Notes: a model not told the origin generated them from the letters alone. DNA of 64,000 nucleotides from Kingella negevensis (GCF_030177895.1 NZ_CP123448.1:62001-126000); one strand, 5' to 3'. Counted from the first letter of the stretch, positions 51,672 to 63,864 are shown. Program-made: numbers and translations.

Positions 51672-53330
51672 TTATGCACTCACTGCCAACATCTCACGCG
51701 CATGCGTTCGAGTGGTTTCCGTAATCTTCTCGCCGCCCAACATCCGCGCCAATTCTTCCACGCGCAACGATTCATCTAACACCTTGATTTCACTAACTGT
51801 CTGTTCGCCATCGCTGTGTTTTGCCACTTGCCAATGATGTTCGCCACACGCCGCCACCTGCGGCAAATGCGTAACCGCCAAAACCTGATGTTTCGCGCCC
51901 AACGTCCGCAACGCTCGCCCAACCGTTTCCGCTACGCCACCACCAATGCCCGTATCCACTTCATCAAAAATCAAAGTCGGCACATGAGTGTATTGACTTG
52001 TAACTACTTGAATAGACAAACTAATTCGCGCCAACTCGCCACCCGAAGCCACCTTATTCAAAGGGCGCAACTGACTACCCTTATTCGCCGCAACTTGATA
52101 TCGCACCTGCTCCAAACCATGCGCCGCAGGGCTAGACGGCAGCAATTCAATGTGAAATTTCGCTCCTTTCATCGCCAAACCCTGCATATGCTCCGTGGTT
52201 TCCACCGACAATTTCGCCGCCGCCTTATGCCGTTCCGCCGACAATTTTTGCGCCGTTTCCATGTACGCATTTTCCGTTTGCGCCACCGCCTTTTGCAGCG
52301 CGTCAATGTCCGCCGCCGCTTCCAAATCGTGCAAAGCTGCCTGAATTTCGTCCAATTTTTCAGGCAGCAATTCAGGCTCAACGCGGTATTTTCGCGCCAT
52401 AGACATCAATTCCTGAATGCGTTTTTCCTTTGCTGCCAACTCGTTAGGGTTAATTTCCACATCGCTCAACACATCGCCCACATTGTGCAAAATCTCGCTC
52501 AATTCCGCTTCAATGCTGTCCAACATCGCCAAACTTTCCGCAAAACGCGGCTCAATATCGCCCAATTTCCCCAATACGCGCTGACATCTAAATACTTGTT
52601 TTTGCAAACCATTGTCGCCGCCAACCAACTCTTGTGCTTCGCTCGCCGCTTGCAGCAATTCCGCCGCATTCGCCAAACTGTCATGCGATTGATTCAGTGT
52701 TTCCCATTCGCCTGTTTCCAAGCCAAGCTGCTCTAACTCATTGAATTGCCACTCCAAACGCTCGCGCTCAATCGCTAAATTTTCCGCTTGCGTTTGCGCG
52801 TCTAACAAAGCGCGTTTCGCATTTTGCCACGCCTGATAATCTGCTTTTGTCTGTTCAACCAAGTTCAGGCTGCCTGAAAATGCGTCCAATAATTGCCGTT
52901 GCGCCGTTTCTTGATTAAGCGAATGGTGCGCGTTTTGTCCATGAATATCAATCAGTTGTGAACCAATTTGTTTCAGTTGCGCCAAAGTCGCTGCTTGATT
53001 ATTGATAAAACTGCGGCTTTTGCCTTTCGCGTCAATGATTCGGCGAATGGATAATTCTGTGCTGTCGTTGTCCAACAAACCTTGTTCGCGCAATTCCGCT
53101 TGTAAATCAGGCATTTCCGACACGTCAAACAGCGCGGAAAGTTGCGCTTCTTTCGCACCATTTCGCACTTGGCTGTAATCTGCTTTGTCGCCCAGCAACA
53201 AGGCGAGCGCGTCCAACGTAATGGATTTGCCTGCGCCTGTTTCACCTGTTAGCACGGTAAATCCGTTTTGGAAATTGAGATTGAGTTTTTCAACGATAAC
53301 AAAGTCTTGCAATGAAAGCGCGAGTAACAT
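51672..53330 (-). CDS. recN: DNA repair protein RecN
   Basis: An SMC-like ATPase for double-strand break repair. The 552-residue protein has the Walker A GETGAGKS (29-36), two coiled-coil arms (about 155-370) and the C-terminal ABC signature SGGELARISL with the Walker B TLIFDEVDTGIGGGVAE. DUS copies lie in the coiled coil. The ATG at 53330 gives the usual MLLALSLQDFVIVEKLNL start. Confidence 0.97.
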   Translation of the reverse strand: MLLALSLQDFVIVEKLNLNFQNGFTVLTGETGAGKSITLDALALLLGDKADYSQVRNGAKEAQLSALFDVSEMPDLQAELREQGLLDNDSTELSIRRIIDAKGKSRSFINNQAATLAQLKQIGSQLIDIHGQNAHHSLNQETAQRQLLDAFSGSLNLVEQTKADYQAWQNAKRALLDAQTQAENLAIERERLEWQFNELEQLGLETGEWETLNQSHDSLANAAELLQAASEAQELVGGDNGLQKQVFRCQRVLGKLGDIEPRFAESLAMLDSIEAELSEILHNVGDVLSDVEINPNELAAKEKRIQELMSMARKYRVEPELLPEKLDEIQAALHDLEAAADIDALQKAVAQTENAYMETAQKLSAERHKAAAKLSVETTEHMQGLAMKGAKFHIELLPSSPAAHGLEQVRYQVAANKGSQLRPLNKVASGGELARISLSIQVVTSQYTHVPTLIFDEVDTGIGGGVAETVGRALRTLGAKHQVLAVTHLPQVAACGEHHWQVAKHSDGEQTVSEIKVLDESLRVEELARMLGGEKITETTRTHAREMLAVSA

Positions 53331-53452
53331 TTTTTCAGGCTGCCTTTTTCGGGAAACAATTTAAAACGCGGATTATAAGGGATTTGTGAATTTCAGGCAG
53401 CCTGAAATCATTTATAATATGCGGTCATCAAAATTAAACAGATAGATTGATT

Positions 53453-54964
53453 ATGAAATGGTTTTCTCGCTCCACAGTTATCCTTAAAACGCTGTATCGC
53501 TATGGTTTGGCGGACATGGTTTTGCCGCACATTCGTCCCGCGTGGGCGAAAAAGCTGTTTCACGTGCTGCCTAAATCACACCAGTTTGTGGCTGAACCGT
53601 TGCCTGTGCGTTTGCGTTTGGCGTTGGAAAGCCTTGGCCCGATTTTTGTGAAATTGGGGCAGGTTTTATCTACGCGCCCTGATTTGTTGCCTGCGGATTA
53701 CGCGGCGGAATTGGCGAAGCTGCAAGATAAAGTGCCACCGTTTGATGCGGATTTGTCGCGCCAGCAAATTGAGCAATCTTTGGGTGGACCGATTGGCGAA
53801 TTGTATGCGGAGTTTCAGGCTGCGCCTGTGGCGAGTGCGTCGATTGCGCAGGTTCATCGGGCGCGTTTGTTTAGTGGCGAAGAAGTGGCGGTGAAAGTGT
53901 TGCGGCCAAATTTGCAAGGCGTGATTGAGCAAGATTTGGCGTTGATGCGATTTTGCGCCACTTGGATTGAGCGGCTGTTTGCGGATGGCAAGCGTTTGAA
54001 ACCGCGCGAAGTCGTCGCAGAATTTGATAAATATTTGCACGATGAACTGGATTTAATGCGTGAAGCGGCGAACGCGAGTCAGCTTTATCGTGATTTTGAA
54101 CACAGCGATAAATTGATTGTGCCGCGCGTGTTTTTTGATTATTGCAGCCGCGAAGTGCTGACGATTGAGTGGATGAATGGCATGCCGATTTCAGATATTG
54201 GCAGCCTGAAAAACAATGGCATCGATTTGAAACAGTTGGCACGTTATGGCGTGGAAATCTTTTTCACTCAAGTATTTACCAATGGTTTTTTCCATGCGGA
54301 TATGCACCCTGGCAATATTTTGGTTGCGCCAGACGGGCGTTATATCGCGCTGGATTTTGGTATTGTCGGCAGCCTGACGGAATACGATAAGCGTTATCTG
54401 GCGATTAACTTTTTGGCGTTTTTCAATCGGGATTATCATCGCGTGGCGACGGCGCATATTGAGAGCGGTTGGGTGCCTGCGGATACGCGTGCGGAAGAAT
54501 TGGAAGCGGCGGTGCGCGCGGTATGTGAGCCGATTTTCAATAAACCGTTGTCGCAGATTTCGTTTGGCTTGGTGCTGATGCGTTTGTTTGAAACGAGCCG
54601 CAGATTTAATGTGGAAATTCAGCCGCAGTTAGTGTTGTTGCAAAAAACGCTGTTGAATATTGAGGGTTTGGGGCGACAGCTCGACCCTGAACTGGATTTG
54701 TGGCAAACGGCAAAACCATTTTTAGTGAAGTGGATGGATTCGCAAATTGGCGTTCGTGCGCTGGTTACTAATTTGAAACACGAAGCTCCTGATTGGGCGG
54801 AAATTTTACCGAGTTTACCGCGCAAAATCGCTGCGCTGGTGGACGAGAAAAAACAAGATGAAATGCGCTTGGCGACGCTGCATTTGATTCAGAGCCAGAA
54901 ACGGCAGAATTTTTGGTTGGCGGTGATTGCTGGGATTTTGTTGTTGATGTTGTTGTTTAAATAG
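53453..54964 (+). CDS. ubiB: Ubiquinone biosynthesis ATPase/kinase-like protein UbiB
   Basis: UbiB (ABC1/ADCK family) supports ubiquinone synthesis. From ATG 53453 the protein has 503 residues. The N-terminal [20 protein letters not shown] is the KxGQ family motif; it is followed by [32 protein letters not shown] (catalytic loop) and [17 protein letters not shown]. Two C-terminal hydrophobic helices end the protein (about 478-503). The TTG two codons upstream is less likely. Confidence 0.95.
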   Translation: MKWFSRSTVILKTLYRYGLADMVLPHIRPAWAKKLFHVLPKSHQFVAEPLPVRLRLALESLGPIFVKLGQVLSTRPDLLPADYAAELAKLQDKVPPFDADLSRQQIEQSLGGPIGELYAEFQAAPVASASIAQVHRARLFSGEEVAVKVLRPNLQGVIEQDLALMRFCATWIERLFADGKRLKPREVVAEFDKYLHDELDLMREAANASQLYRDFEHSDKLIVPRVFFDYCSREVLTIEWMNGMPISDIGSLKNNGIDLKQLARYGVEIFFTQVFTNGFFHADMHPGNILVAPDGRYIALDFGIVGSLTEYDKRYLAINFLAFFNRDYHRVATAHIESGWVPADTRAEELEAAVRAVCEPIFNKPLSQISFGLVLMRLFETSRRFNVEIQPQLVLLQKTLLNIEGLGRQLDPELDLWQTAKPFLVKWMDSQIGVRALVTNLKHEAPDWAEILPSLPRKIAALVDEKKQDEMRLATLHLIQSQKRQNFWLAVIAGILLLMLLFK

Positions 54965-54992
54965 ACTTGCTGCGAAACTAAAAAAGATTGCC

Positions 54993-55063
54993 GTAGGTCG
55001 GGCTGGTAGCCCGACGAATCCGTGCCTATCGTGAAAGATGTCGGGCAAGCCTGCCCGACCTAC
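54993..55063. repeat. GTAG-headed paired palindrome, GTCGGGC stem
   Basis: Starts GTAGGTCGGGCTggtAGCCC and ends GCCCGACCTAC. Same stem type as 19251-19321. The flanks TAGACTTGCTGC (54963) and GCAGGAAGTCTA (55073) are also partly inverted. Confidence 0.75.
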
Positions 55064-55091
55064 AACGGTTTTGCAGGAAGTCTAATAAAAG

Positions 55092-55127
55092 AAAGCAGCC
55101 TGAAAAATGGTTTTCAGGCTGCTTTTT
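55092..55127 (+). terminator. DUS hairpin after ubiB
   Basis: AAAGCAGCCTGAAAA faces TTTTCAGGCTGCTTTTT, with a third DUS at 55135-55148 just before mod. Confidence 0.75.
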
Positions 55128-55188
55128 AGTTTTCAGGCAGCCTGAAAATGCTAAAATTCTATTTTTTGAAAAACACGGAATTTGCGAT

Positions 55189-56878
<1,690 letters not shown>

Positions 56879-56888
56879 GGGGAAAATC

Positions 56889-59558
56889 ATGGAATTGAAA
56901 AAATATCAAAAAGACGCTTTGGGGGCATTGTCGCAATTTTTATCCTTGAGCCGCGATTTGGGGCAGCCTGAAAACGCTTTCGCTCAAATGCAGCCTGAAA
57001 TGCCGTATCGCAATCCTGAAAATCAGTGGTCTATCCCTTATGTGTGTGTGCGAATCCCAACGGGCGGCGGTAAAACGTTGTTGGCGGCAGAAACGGTTTC
57101 GTTGGCGGCAAAACAGTATTTGGATTGTGATTTTCCTGTGGTGTTGTGGCTTGTGCCGAGCCGCACAATTAAATCGCAAACGGTGGAAGCCTTGAATAAT
57201 CGCAATCATGCTTATCGTGCGGCGTTGGATAGTGCATTTAATCGGGAAGTGCTGGTGTTGGACGTGGCTCAATTTGCGAATTTGCGTCCGCAGGATTTGG
57301 GTAATAAAGCGGTGGTGGTGGTTTCCACGCTGCAAAATTTCCGCGTTGATGACACGTACGGTCGCAAAATTTACGCTCATCACGAGCAATTAGAGCCGCA
57401 TTTCACAAGGCTGCCTGAAAGCGTGAAAAGTGATTTGGATACGGTGCAAATTCAAGATATCCAAGAACAGGGTTTGCATGAAAAATTTATTGGTAAAACA
57501 AAATGTTCGTTTGCGAATTTACTCAAGGCGTATCGTCCGCTGGTGTTGGTTGATGAAGCTCACAACGCTCGTACTTCGCTGACTTTTGAAACGCTCCGCC
57601 GTGTGAATCCTGCGGCGATTGTGGAATTTACCGCCACACCTAGCCAAGACAAACATCACGGCAGCAATGTGATTTTTCATGTTGGGGCGGCGGCGTTGAA
57701 AGCGGAAGAGATGATTAAGCTGCCGATTTTTGTGGAAGACCACAGTAATCATGAATGGGAGCAAGTGGTTGATGCAGCGGTGTTGCAACGGACGGAATTG
57801 GCGGCAAAAGCTCAACATGAAACGGATTATGTTCGTCCGATTGTGCTGTTTCAGGCAGAAAATAAAAGCGGCACAGTTACGGTTGATGTGCTGAAAAATT
57901 ATTTAACAGGCAGCTTGAATATTGATGCGGAAAAAATCGCGGTGGTTACAGGTTCGCAACGGGAATTGGACGGCTTGGATATTTTGTCACCGACTTGCCC
58001 GATTGAATTTGTGATTACGGTGGAAGCCTTGAAAGAAGGTTGGGATTGTCCGTTTGCCTATGTGTTTTGTTCTCTGCAAAATGTGTCGTCTGCGAAAGAT
58101 GCGGAGCAGTTGCTCGGGCGTGTGTTGCGTATGCCGTATGCGAAACGCCGCACGGTGGAAGATTTGAATTGGGCTTACGCTTATTTGTTGTCATCGCGTT
58201 TTGGGCAGGCAGCGGATAATTTGACGGATAAATTGGTGGATATGGGTTTCAATCATTTTGAAGTAGCGAAAATGGTGGAGACGGTTCGGCCGACAGGTTT
58301 GGGCGATTTATTTGATGATTTGCCGATGCCGACAAAATCATTTTCACTCACGGTGGAATTGGATAAAACGCCCGACATCAGCTCGCTGCCTGAAAATCAG
58401 CGTGAACAAATTACCTTAAGCCTACAAGCAGATGGCACAGCAATCGTGCAGATTTCAGGCAGCCTGAAAGCGGAAACGGAGCAATTATTGCTGAAAACGG
58501 CAATAGGAAAAAAACGCAAATTGTTGGAAACGAAAATCGCTATTCACAAGCAAAAAATGGAAATCGCGAAATCGCCTGCCGAACGCGGCGAAGTGTTCCC
58601 AAAAATTCCGCAATTGTGTCTTCAGCATCAGGGCGAATTGGATTTATTTGAGCCGCAAACGCTGCTGAATATTTTGGATTGGAATATCAATAATTATCCT
58701 GCAAAAGTGGCGTTTATTCCCGATTCAGGCAGTCTGAAATTTGCGGTTGATGTGAATGATAAGGAGCAAGTCATTTATCAGACGGCGAATCAGCAGATGA
58801 ATTTAAGTGATTTATTTGTTGATGATTTTTTAGAAACCAAGCCGAGTGATTTGGTCAATTGGCTTGACCGTCATATTGAACACGCCGATACGCCGCGTCA
58901 TTATATGCTGCTGTTTTTGGGGCGGATTGTTGATGATTTGTTGGCAAAACCGAATGTTCAATTGGTGGATTTGTTACGCAATAAATTTGCTTTAGCTCGG
59001 GCGATTGACAGCCAAATGAATGTGTGCCGGAACGAAGCGAAAAGCCGTTCTTATCAGCAAGCCTTATTTTCGGATAATGCTGATGTTCAGGCGTGTTTTG
59101 ATGCGGAATTTGCTTATGAATTTAAACCTGAAAATTATGTGCCTCAGCCACCGTTTTATTCAGGCAAATATCAGTTTGGTAAACATTTTTTTGCAGAAAT
59201 TGAAAATTTGAAAGCGAGCGGCGAAGAGTTTGAATGTGCTAAATTGTTGGATATGCTGCCTGAAATTAAATATTGGATTCGCAATCCTGATTTAGGCAAA
59301 CGTGGATTTTGGTTGCCGCTCTCTAATCGCCGATTTTTCCCTGATTTTATTTGTGAATTGCAAGACGGCAGAATTTTTATCGCCGAATATAAAGGCGAAG
59401 CCTACAAATCCAATGACGACAGCAAGGAAAAATGCACGGTTGGCGAATATTGGGCAGCTCAAAGCGGTGGCAAAGGCGTGTTTGCTATGCTTGTGAAGCA
59501 AGACGAGCTGGGGCGTGATATGCGACAGCAGATTTTGGCAGCGTTTCAGGCAGCCTGA
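56889..59558 (+). CDS. res: Type III restriction endonuclease subunit (Res)
   Basis: Res is the ATP-dependent translocase and nuclease partner of Mod. The 889-residue protein has the Walker A PTGGGKT (57-63), the DEAH box VDEAH (221-225) and the helicase C-domain motifs (ITVEALKEGWDCPFAYVFC, LLGRVLRMPY). Near the C-terminus is the PD-(D/E)xK nuclease site PDFICEL ... IFIAEYKGEA (about 840-855). AAGGGGA is a strong ribosome binding site, so Res may be made when Mod is out of frame, although Res alone should be inactive. The ending FQAA and TGA come from a DUS. Confidence 0.93.
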   Translation: MELKKYQKDALGALSQFLSLSRDLGQPENAFAQMQPEMPYRNPENQWSIPYVCVRIPTGGGKTLLAAETVSLAAKQYLDCDFPVVLWLVPSRTIKSQTVEALNNRNHAYRAALDSAFNREVLVLDVAQFANLRPQDLGNKAVVVVSTLQNFRVDDTYGRKIYAHHEQLEPHFTRLPESVKSDLDTVQIQDIQEQGLHEKFIGKTKCSFANLLKAYRPLVLVDEAHNARTSLTFETLRRVNPAAIVEFTATPSQDKHHGSNVIFHVGAAALKAEEMIKLPIFVEDHSNHEWEQVVDAAVLQRTELAAKAQHETDYVRPIVLFQAENKSGTVTVDVLKNYLTGSLNIDAEKIAVVTGSQRELDGLDILSPTCPIEFVITVEALKEGWDCPFAYVFCSLQNVSSAKDAEQLLGRVLRMPYAKRRTVEDLNWAYAYLLSSRFGQAADNLTDKLVDMGFNHFEVAKMVETVRPTGLGDLFDDLPMPTKSFSLTVELDKTPDISSLPENQREQITLSLQADGTAIVQISGSLKAETEQLLLKTAIGKKRKLLETKIAIHKQKMEIAKSPAERGEVFPKIPQLCLQHQGELDLFEPQTLLNILDWNINNYPAKVAFIPDSGSLKFAVDVNDKEQVIYQTANQQMNLSDLFVDDFLETKPSDLVNWLDRHIEHADTPRHYMLLFLGRIVDDLLAKPNVQLVDLLRNKFALARAIDSQMNVCRNEAKSRSYQQALFSDNADVQACFDAEFAYEFKPENYVPQPPFYSGKYQFGKHFFAEIENLKASGEEFECAKLLDMLPEIKYWIRNPDLGKRGFWLPLSNRRFFPDFICELQDGRIFIAEYKGEAYKSNDDSKEKCTVGEYWAAQSGGKGVFAMLVKQDELGRDMRQQILAAFQAA

Positions 59559-59589
59559 TTTGAAATTTTGCATTCAAATTGAAATGAAA

Positions 59590-59630
59590 AAAACACGATT
59601 AAATAACTGAGATTTAATCGTGTTTTTTTT
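59590..59630. terminator. Bidirectional terminator after res
   Basis: AAACACGATTAAAT pairs with ATTTAATCGTGTTTTTTTT. A DUS palindrome (59635-59651) follows. Both convergent genes end here. Confidence 0.85.
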
Positions 59631-59656
59631 ATTTTTCAGGCTGCCTGAAAGTCTAA

Positions 59657-61084
59657 TTATCCATTCAAACTCGCCACAAATTGCTGAATCGCAGGCACAG
59701 CCAACACCGCCAAAATCGCCAACACGATTTTTTCAGGCAGTGTAAATTGCCATTTCCCACGCTGCTGCCATTGAGAGAACAAAAACAACACCGTCCCCAC
59801 CAAATACAAAAGCACCGACAATAACAAATAATTCACACCCGCCGCGTACACAATCCAAAACGCATAAACGCTTGAAATTACACCAATTACCCAATATTTC
59901 GCCGACAATTTCTGCGTGTACGCCAATTTAACCAAATACAAACCAATCAGCAAATATGGCACTAAAATCATAGACGTAGAAATCATCAACAACGCCGAAT
60001 AACTATTCCCTGTCTGCCACACCAAAAACAAACATAATTGCACCGTCAAAGTCGTGAACAGCAACGAATGATGCGGCACTTCATTCCCATTCAACGCCAA
60101 AAACTGTTTCGGAAATGCCGCATTTTTCGCCCCCAAATGCGGAATTTCCGTTGCGTACAACGTCCAACTCAAATAAGACGACAATACTGACACAATCAAA
60201 CAAAACGAAATCAACACCTTACCCCAATCGCCCACCATGTGCGACAACACGCCAGCCATAGACGGATTCGCCATCGCCGCAATCTCCGCACGCGGCAAAA
60301 TCCCCTGAGCCAGCAGTGTAATCGCCACATACATTGCCAAAGTAATCGCCACTCCGCCCACCGTTGCCTTGCCGATGTCCGCACGAGATTTCGCGTGTTT
60401 GGACAACACCGCTGCCCCTTCAATGCCCGTAAACACCCACAGCGTAATCAACATCGTGTCTTTCACTTGGCTCATCACAGACGTATCCGCCGCAATGCTC
60501 GCGCCCGACCAATCGCCCATAAACACATCAGATTTGAAAAAATACGCCGCCAAACCGATAAACACAATCAGCGGAAACACTTTAACCGCCGTTGCCACCA
60601 AATTCACGCCAGCCGCTTCCTTAATCCCACGAGCCACCAGCCAATAAATCAGCCACGCAATCGCCGATTCGCCCACAAAAGCCCAAAACGTATTGCCCTG
60701 CCCAAGAATCACGCTATCAGGCGAATCCACAAAACCGCCCACCGCTTCAAACGCCACCACCAAATAGCCGACAATGCCAATCGTGGTACACAGCCAATAC
60801 CCCCACGCCGAGAAAAAGCCCATTAAATTACCGAAACCGTCTCGGGCGTAGGTATAAATGCCGCCGTCCAATTCAGGTTTCAGCTTGGACAAGCAGCCAA
60901 ACGCCAAGCCGAGAAAAATAATCCCTACACCTGTGATGAGCCAGCCGATTAACAAGGCTTGCGAGCCAGCGACCGCCGCCATGTTTTGCGGCAAACTGAA
61001 AATGCCCGAGCCAATCATGGAACTGATGACTAGGGCGGTTAGGGCGGTTAAGCCGATTAAGCCGATTTGTGATTTGGAAGACAT
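59657..61084 (-). CDS. ArcD-type arginine/ornithine (basic amino acid) antiporter
   Basis: An APC-superfamily transporter of 475 residues with about 12 membrane helices. ISSMIGSGIFSLPQNMA near the start is the conserved helix-1 motif. GGIYTYARDGFGNLMGFFSAWGYWL and TGIEGAAVLSKHAKSRADIG fit the arginine/ornithine and polyamine antiporter subfamily. No arc genes (deiminase, kinase) are adjacent, so the substrate is inferred. The start is preceded by AAAAGGAATTTT. Confidence 0.85.
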   Translation of the reverse strand: MSSKSQIGLIGLTALTALVISSMIGSGIFSLPQNMAAVAGSQALLIGWLITGVGIIFLGLAFGCLSKLKPELDGGIYTYARDGFGNLMGFFSAWGYWLCTTIGIVGYLVVAFEAVGGFVDSPDSVILGQGNTFWAFVGESAIAWLIYWLVARGIKEAAGVNLVATAVKVFPLIVFIGLAAYFFKSDVFMGDWSGASIAADTSVMSQVKDTMLITLWVFTGIEGAAVLSKHAKSRADIGKATVGGVAITLAMYVAITLLAQGILPRAEIAAMANPSMAGVLSHMVGDWGKVLISFCLIVSVLSSYLSWTLYATEIPHLGAKNAAFPKQFLALNGNEVPHHSLLFTTLTVQLCLFLVWQTGNSYSALLMISTSMILVPYLLIGLYLVKLAYTQKLSAKYWVIGVISSVYAFWIVYAAGVNYLLLSVLLYLVGTVLFLFSQWQQRGKWQFTLPEKIVLAILAVLAVPAIQQFVASLNG

Positions 61085-61153
61085 AAAATTCCTTTTTTGT
61101 TGTGAAAATGGGGTTTCAGGCTGCCTGAAAATGGGTAAATTACTTTTTAATAA

Positions 61154-61828
61154 TTAAAGTTCAAATCCTTTTTGAAAGCCATACATATCAATAATTTTAG
61201 CTTTTGAATAAAATAAACCTGTTGTTGTATTTTTAAAAGTAATTAATTGAATATCTTGGCTTAATTCATCAATAGTATTTTTATTTTGTAAATAAAATTG
61301 ATGAATGACGTGCAATGAATCTTTATTAAATGAACTAAAACCACAATGATGCTTTAAGTTATTTTGAGAAATATTTTTGAATGCTTTGGTGAAATATGTG
61401 TCATACGCAGGCACAATACCAAATACACCTAATAAAATTTTAGTAATTAAAGTCAAAGCTCGCTCATTGTTTTTAATCAAAATACTTTTAATATTTTTAT
61501 AGAGTTCTAATATTGTTGAGTATTTTTCAGGGTAATTATTGACATCGATTTCCCATACAGACGAATCTTGCTGATAAATAAATTCTACTAATGGTCGCAA
61601 ATAAGCTGGATTATGGTATTGCAGCAAAAAACTAGAGCCTCGTAGCATTCCCCAGCTTGCTAAATATCCCCATAAAATATAACAACTTTTTTCTATATCA
61701 ATATGTTGATTGATTTTTGAAAAATAAAAGTGTGTATAACAAAAATCAAAACTTCTATAACGATGAGTTTCATCATTTTGCATAGTCTGTATAAATTTAT
61801 TTACGATTAGAGTAATATCATTATTCAT
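61154..61828 (-). CDS. AT-rich orphan protein of unknown function
   Basis: 224 residues. The gene is far richer in A and T than its neighbours and has no DUS inside, which points to recent transfer. The protein is predicted helical and soluble, with no signal or membrane segment. The block SCYILWGYLASWGMLRGSSF followed by LLQ resembles a segment I have seen in uncharacterised bacterial proteins, so it may be a widespread family without assigned function. Other visible motifs are VFGIVPAYDTYF and a C-terminal KAKIIDMYGFQKGFE. It stands alone between the antiporter gene and a repeat cluster. Confidence 0.65.
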   Translation of the reverse strand: MNNDITLIVNKFIQTMQNDETHRYRSFDFCYTHFYFSKINQHIDIEKSCYILWGYLASWGMLRGSSFLLQYHNPAYLRPLVEFIYQQDSSVWEIDVNNYPEKYSTILELYKNIKSILIKNNERALTLITKILLGVFGIVPAYDTYFTKAFKNISQNNLKHHCGFSSFNKDSLHVIHQFYLQNKNTIDELSQDIQLITFKNTTTGLFYSKAKIIDMYGFQKGFEL

Positions 61829-61866
61829 ATTTACTCACTTGTTTAATATTAAGGTAGCTTAAAAAT

Positions 61867-61991
61867 GTATAGGTCAGATTCTTGAATCCGACATTCCCCA
61901 AAAATAAACGCCAGCAAGTGTAGGTCGGCTCTCCGAGCCGACATTTCAGGCAGCCTGAATTTAGAAAATGTCTGCTCGGAGAGCCGACCTA
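61867..61991. repeat. GTAG-type palindromes: one pair plus a half-element
   Basis: The pair 61919-61991 starts GTAGGTCGGCTctccgAGCC and ends GGCTCGG-like arms GGAGAGCCGACCTAC, with a DUS between the arms. A half-element at 61867-61893, AGGTCAGATTcttgAATCCG, has a third, different stem. Together they fill the gap before the methyltransferase gene. Confidence 0.65.
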
Positions 61992-61995
61992 CCAC

Positions 61996-62877
61996 TTATT
62001 TCAAATTCTCCGCCAATACCCCAATATGCTCAGGCGAAATCCCACAGCAACCGCCCACAATCTCCGCCCCCGCATCGCACCAAGCAGTTGCCCACGCCAA
62101 ATAATTCTGCGGTGTCGTGTCCTTGCGGATTTCGTCCAAACCGTCATTCGCATCATTCATTTCATCGCTCACAGGCTCAAACGCATTGGCATACAAGCCA
62201 ATTTTCAGGCTGCCTGAAAGCACGTTCGCCGCCGCTTGCACCGCCGCTAACATCACTTCAGGCTGGCTGCAATTAAACAACATCGCCGCCGCCCCCAATT
62301 CACGCGCCACTTGCGCCGCCACGCGCACCGATTCGCCCGAACGCAAAACAGGTTCATCATGCGGCTGCATGTCCTCCAGCGTAAACGACACCCAAAACGG
62401 ATGCGTGTCATCGCCCAACTGCTTCCGCCAATTTCTCACTTCTGCTGTGCTGCTCGCCGTTTCCGCCAGCCACAAATCCACAAACGGCGACAAGCCACAA
62501 ATCAACGGTTGTGCCAATTCATCGGCTTTTGTTTCATCAAACAAATCAGGGCGATACGAGCCAAACAAAGGCGGTAACGACCCAGCCACTTGAACCGATT
62601 TACCGCTCAATTCCACCGCTTCACGCGCCAAGTTTCCAGCCGTTGCCGCCAAATCTTCCGCTTCATTTTGAAAACGCGATTCGCCAATATGAAACGGCAC
62701 AACCGCGTAACTGTTGCTCGTAATCATGTCCGCCCCAGCACGGATAAAATCCAAATGCGTGTCGCGTACCGCTTCAGGAGCTTCGGTCAAAGCCAACGCC
62801 GACCATTCAGGCTGCCTGAACGGTGCGCCACGTCTGTGCAATTCGCGACCCATGCCGCCGTCTAAAATAATTGTCAT
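61996..62877 (-). CDS. Homocysteine S-methyltransferase family protein
   Basis: 293 residues from the ATG at 62877 (GAAAGGAAAC upstream). The TIM-barrel family motifs are LDGGMGREL at the N-terminus, GADMITSNSYAVVP, and the zinc site made of FNCSQP (near 205) and GGCCGISPEHI at the C-terminus. It most resembles MmuM-type enzymes that methylate homocysteine from S-methylmethionine or SAM. No S-methylmethionine permease is adjacent; the nearest transporter is the ArcD-type gene. The longer open frame upstream crosses a DUS and has no ribosome binding site. Confidence 0.88.
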   Translation of the reverse strand: MTIILDGGMGRELHRRGAPFRQPEWSALALTEAPEAVRDTHLDFIRAGADMITSNSYAVVPFHIGESRFQNEAEDLAATAGNLAREAVELSGKSVQVAGSLPPLFGSYRPDLFDETKADELAQPLICGLSPFVDLWLAETASSTAEVRNWRKQLGDDTHPFWVSFTLEDMQPHDEPVLRSGESVRVAAQVARELGAAAMLFNCSQPEVMLAAVQAAANVLSGSLKIGLYANAFEPVSDEMNDANDGLDEIRKDTTPQNYLAWATAWCDAGAEIVGGCCGISPEHIGVLAENLK

Positions 62878-63140
62878 GATGTTTCCTTTCGTATCAATAA
62901 GTTGGATTTTCAGGCAGCATGAAAAGATAACTGAACGATAACGGTGTGTTGCATGAATTTCAAACGAGAAAAATTGGTTTTCTTGATGAATTTTGTTCAT
63001 GAATATATTTTCAGGCTGTAATTTTGAATTTTAGCATAGCTTATTAAAACTTTTAAAATACAAATAGTTATGTATTTTTAATTATATATTAAATTCAAAA
63101 TAAAATAGTACAATTCTAATTTTATCTTTAAGGGCATAAA

Positions 63141-63803
63141 ATGGCATATTCAATTGATTTACGAGAAAAAGCATTAAATTGTTACAAGCAATGTAACAAT
63201 GCAAGTAAAGTTGCCAAAACCTATGGTATCTCAAGAAATACGCTTTACCTTTGGATTAAATACGCAAGCACTCAAACAATATATTGAACAAAATCCTGAT
63301 GCTTATCTCTATGAAAGGGCTGAAATGTTTAGTTGCTCCACATCAACTATTTTTTATGCGCTCAAAAAATTAGGTATCACGCGTAAAAAAAGACCACCAC
63401 TTACAAAGAACAAGACCCAGAAAAAGTAGCTCATTATTTAGCTCAGTTAGCCCAATTTTCTGACTACCCGCTTGTTTATTTAGATGAAACAGGATTGGAT
63501 ACCTATTTCTTTCGTCTGTATGCTCGTAGTCCGAAAGGGGAAATTGTTAAAACCAAGATAAGCGGTAGAAAATACCAACGCTTATCATGAGTTGCAGCGC
63601 AAATTGGGCAAAATTTAATTGCGCCAATGATTTATCAAAATACAATGACCAGCGATTTTTTTGAAGCATGGTTTGAAACTATGCTATTGCCCAATTTACC
63701 TGAAAAGTCATTATGGGCAAATATTAAGAAATATATGCGTTCAATTTTGCCTAGTTATGATAATTTCACAGATGCGTTACTATCCTATTTTTATTTTAAT
63801 TAA
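63141..63803 (+). mobile_element. IS630-family transposase remnant
   Basis: MAYSIDLREKALNCYKQCNN starts an IS630-type transposase with a helix-turn-helix (ASKVAKTYGISRNTLYLW). After frame changes come LKQYIEQNPDAYLYERAEMF, FYALKKLGITRKKRPPLTKN, the catalytic-domain pieces YPLVYLDETGLDTYFF and KYQRLS*VAAQIGQNLIAPM and a terminal LWANIKKYMRSILPSYDNF. There are at least two frameshifts, one internal stop and one internal deletion that removes the middle aspartate region. It is a dead element. No flanking inverted repeat is clear to me. It also accounts for the gap 63430-63830. Confidence 0.8.
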
Positions 63804-63832
63804 CTATATTGAACCAAACAAAAAGTTATAAA

Positions 63833-63864
63833 AAAACGTGGCTGGAATTATCCAACCACGTTTT
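63833..63864. terminator. Hairpin before the last gene
   Basis: AAACGTGGCTGGA pairs with TCCAACCACGTTT with a single G:T-type mismatch. A DUS-like copy follows (CAGACTGCCTGAAAA). It is in place to end the minus-strand gene at 63882. Confidence 0.7.

Noticed and set aside
51816..52736. Open frame of about 306 codons antisense to recN
   Set aside because: Arginine- and glutamine-rich shadow of a well-supported RecN gene, with no recognisable domain.
62878..63140. Possible riboswitch (SAM-type) upstream of the homocysteine methyltransferase
   Set aside because: The leader is AT-rich with one DUS and no set of conserved stems that I could recognise.
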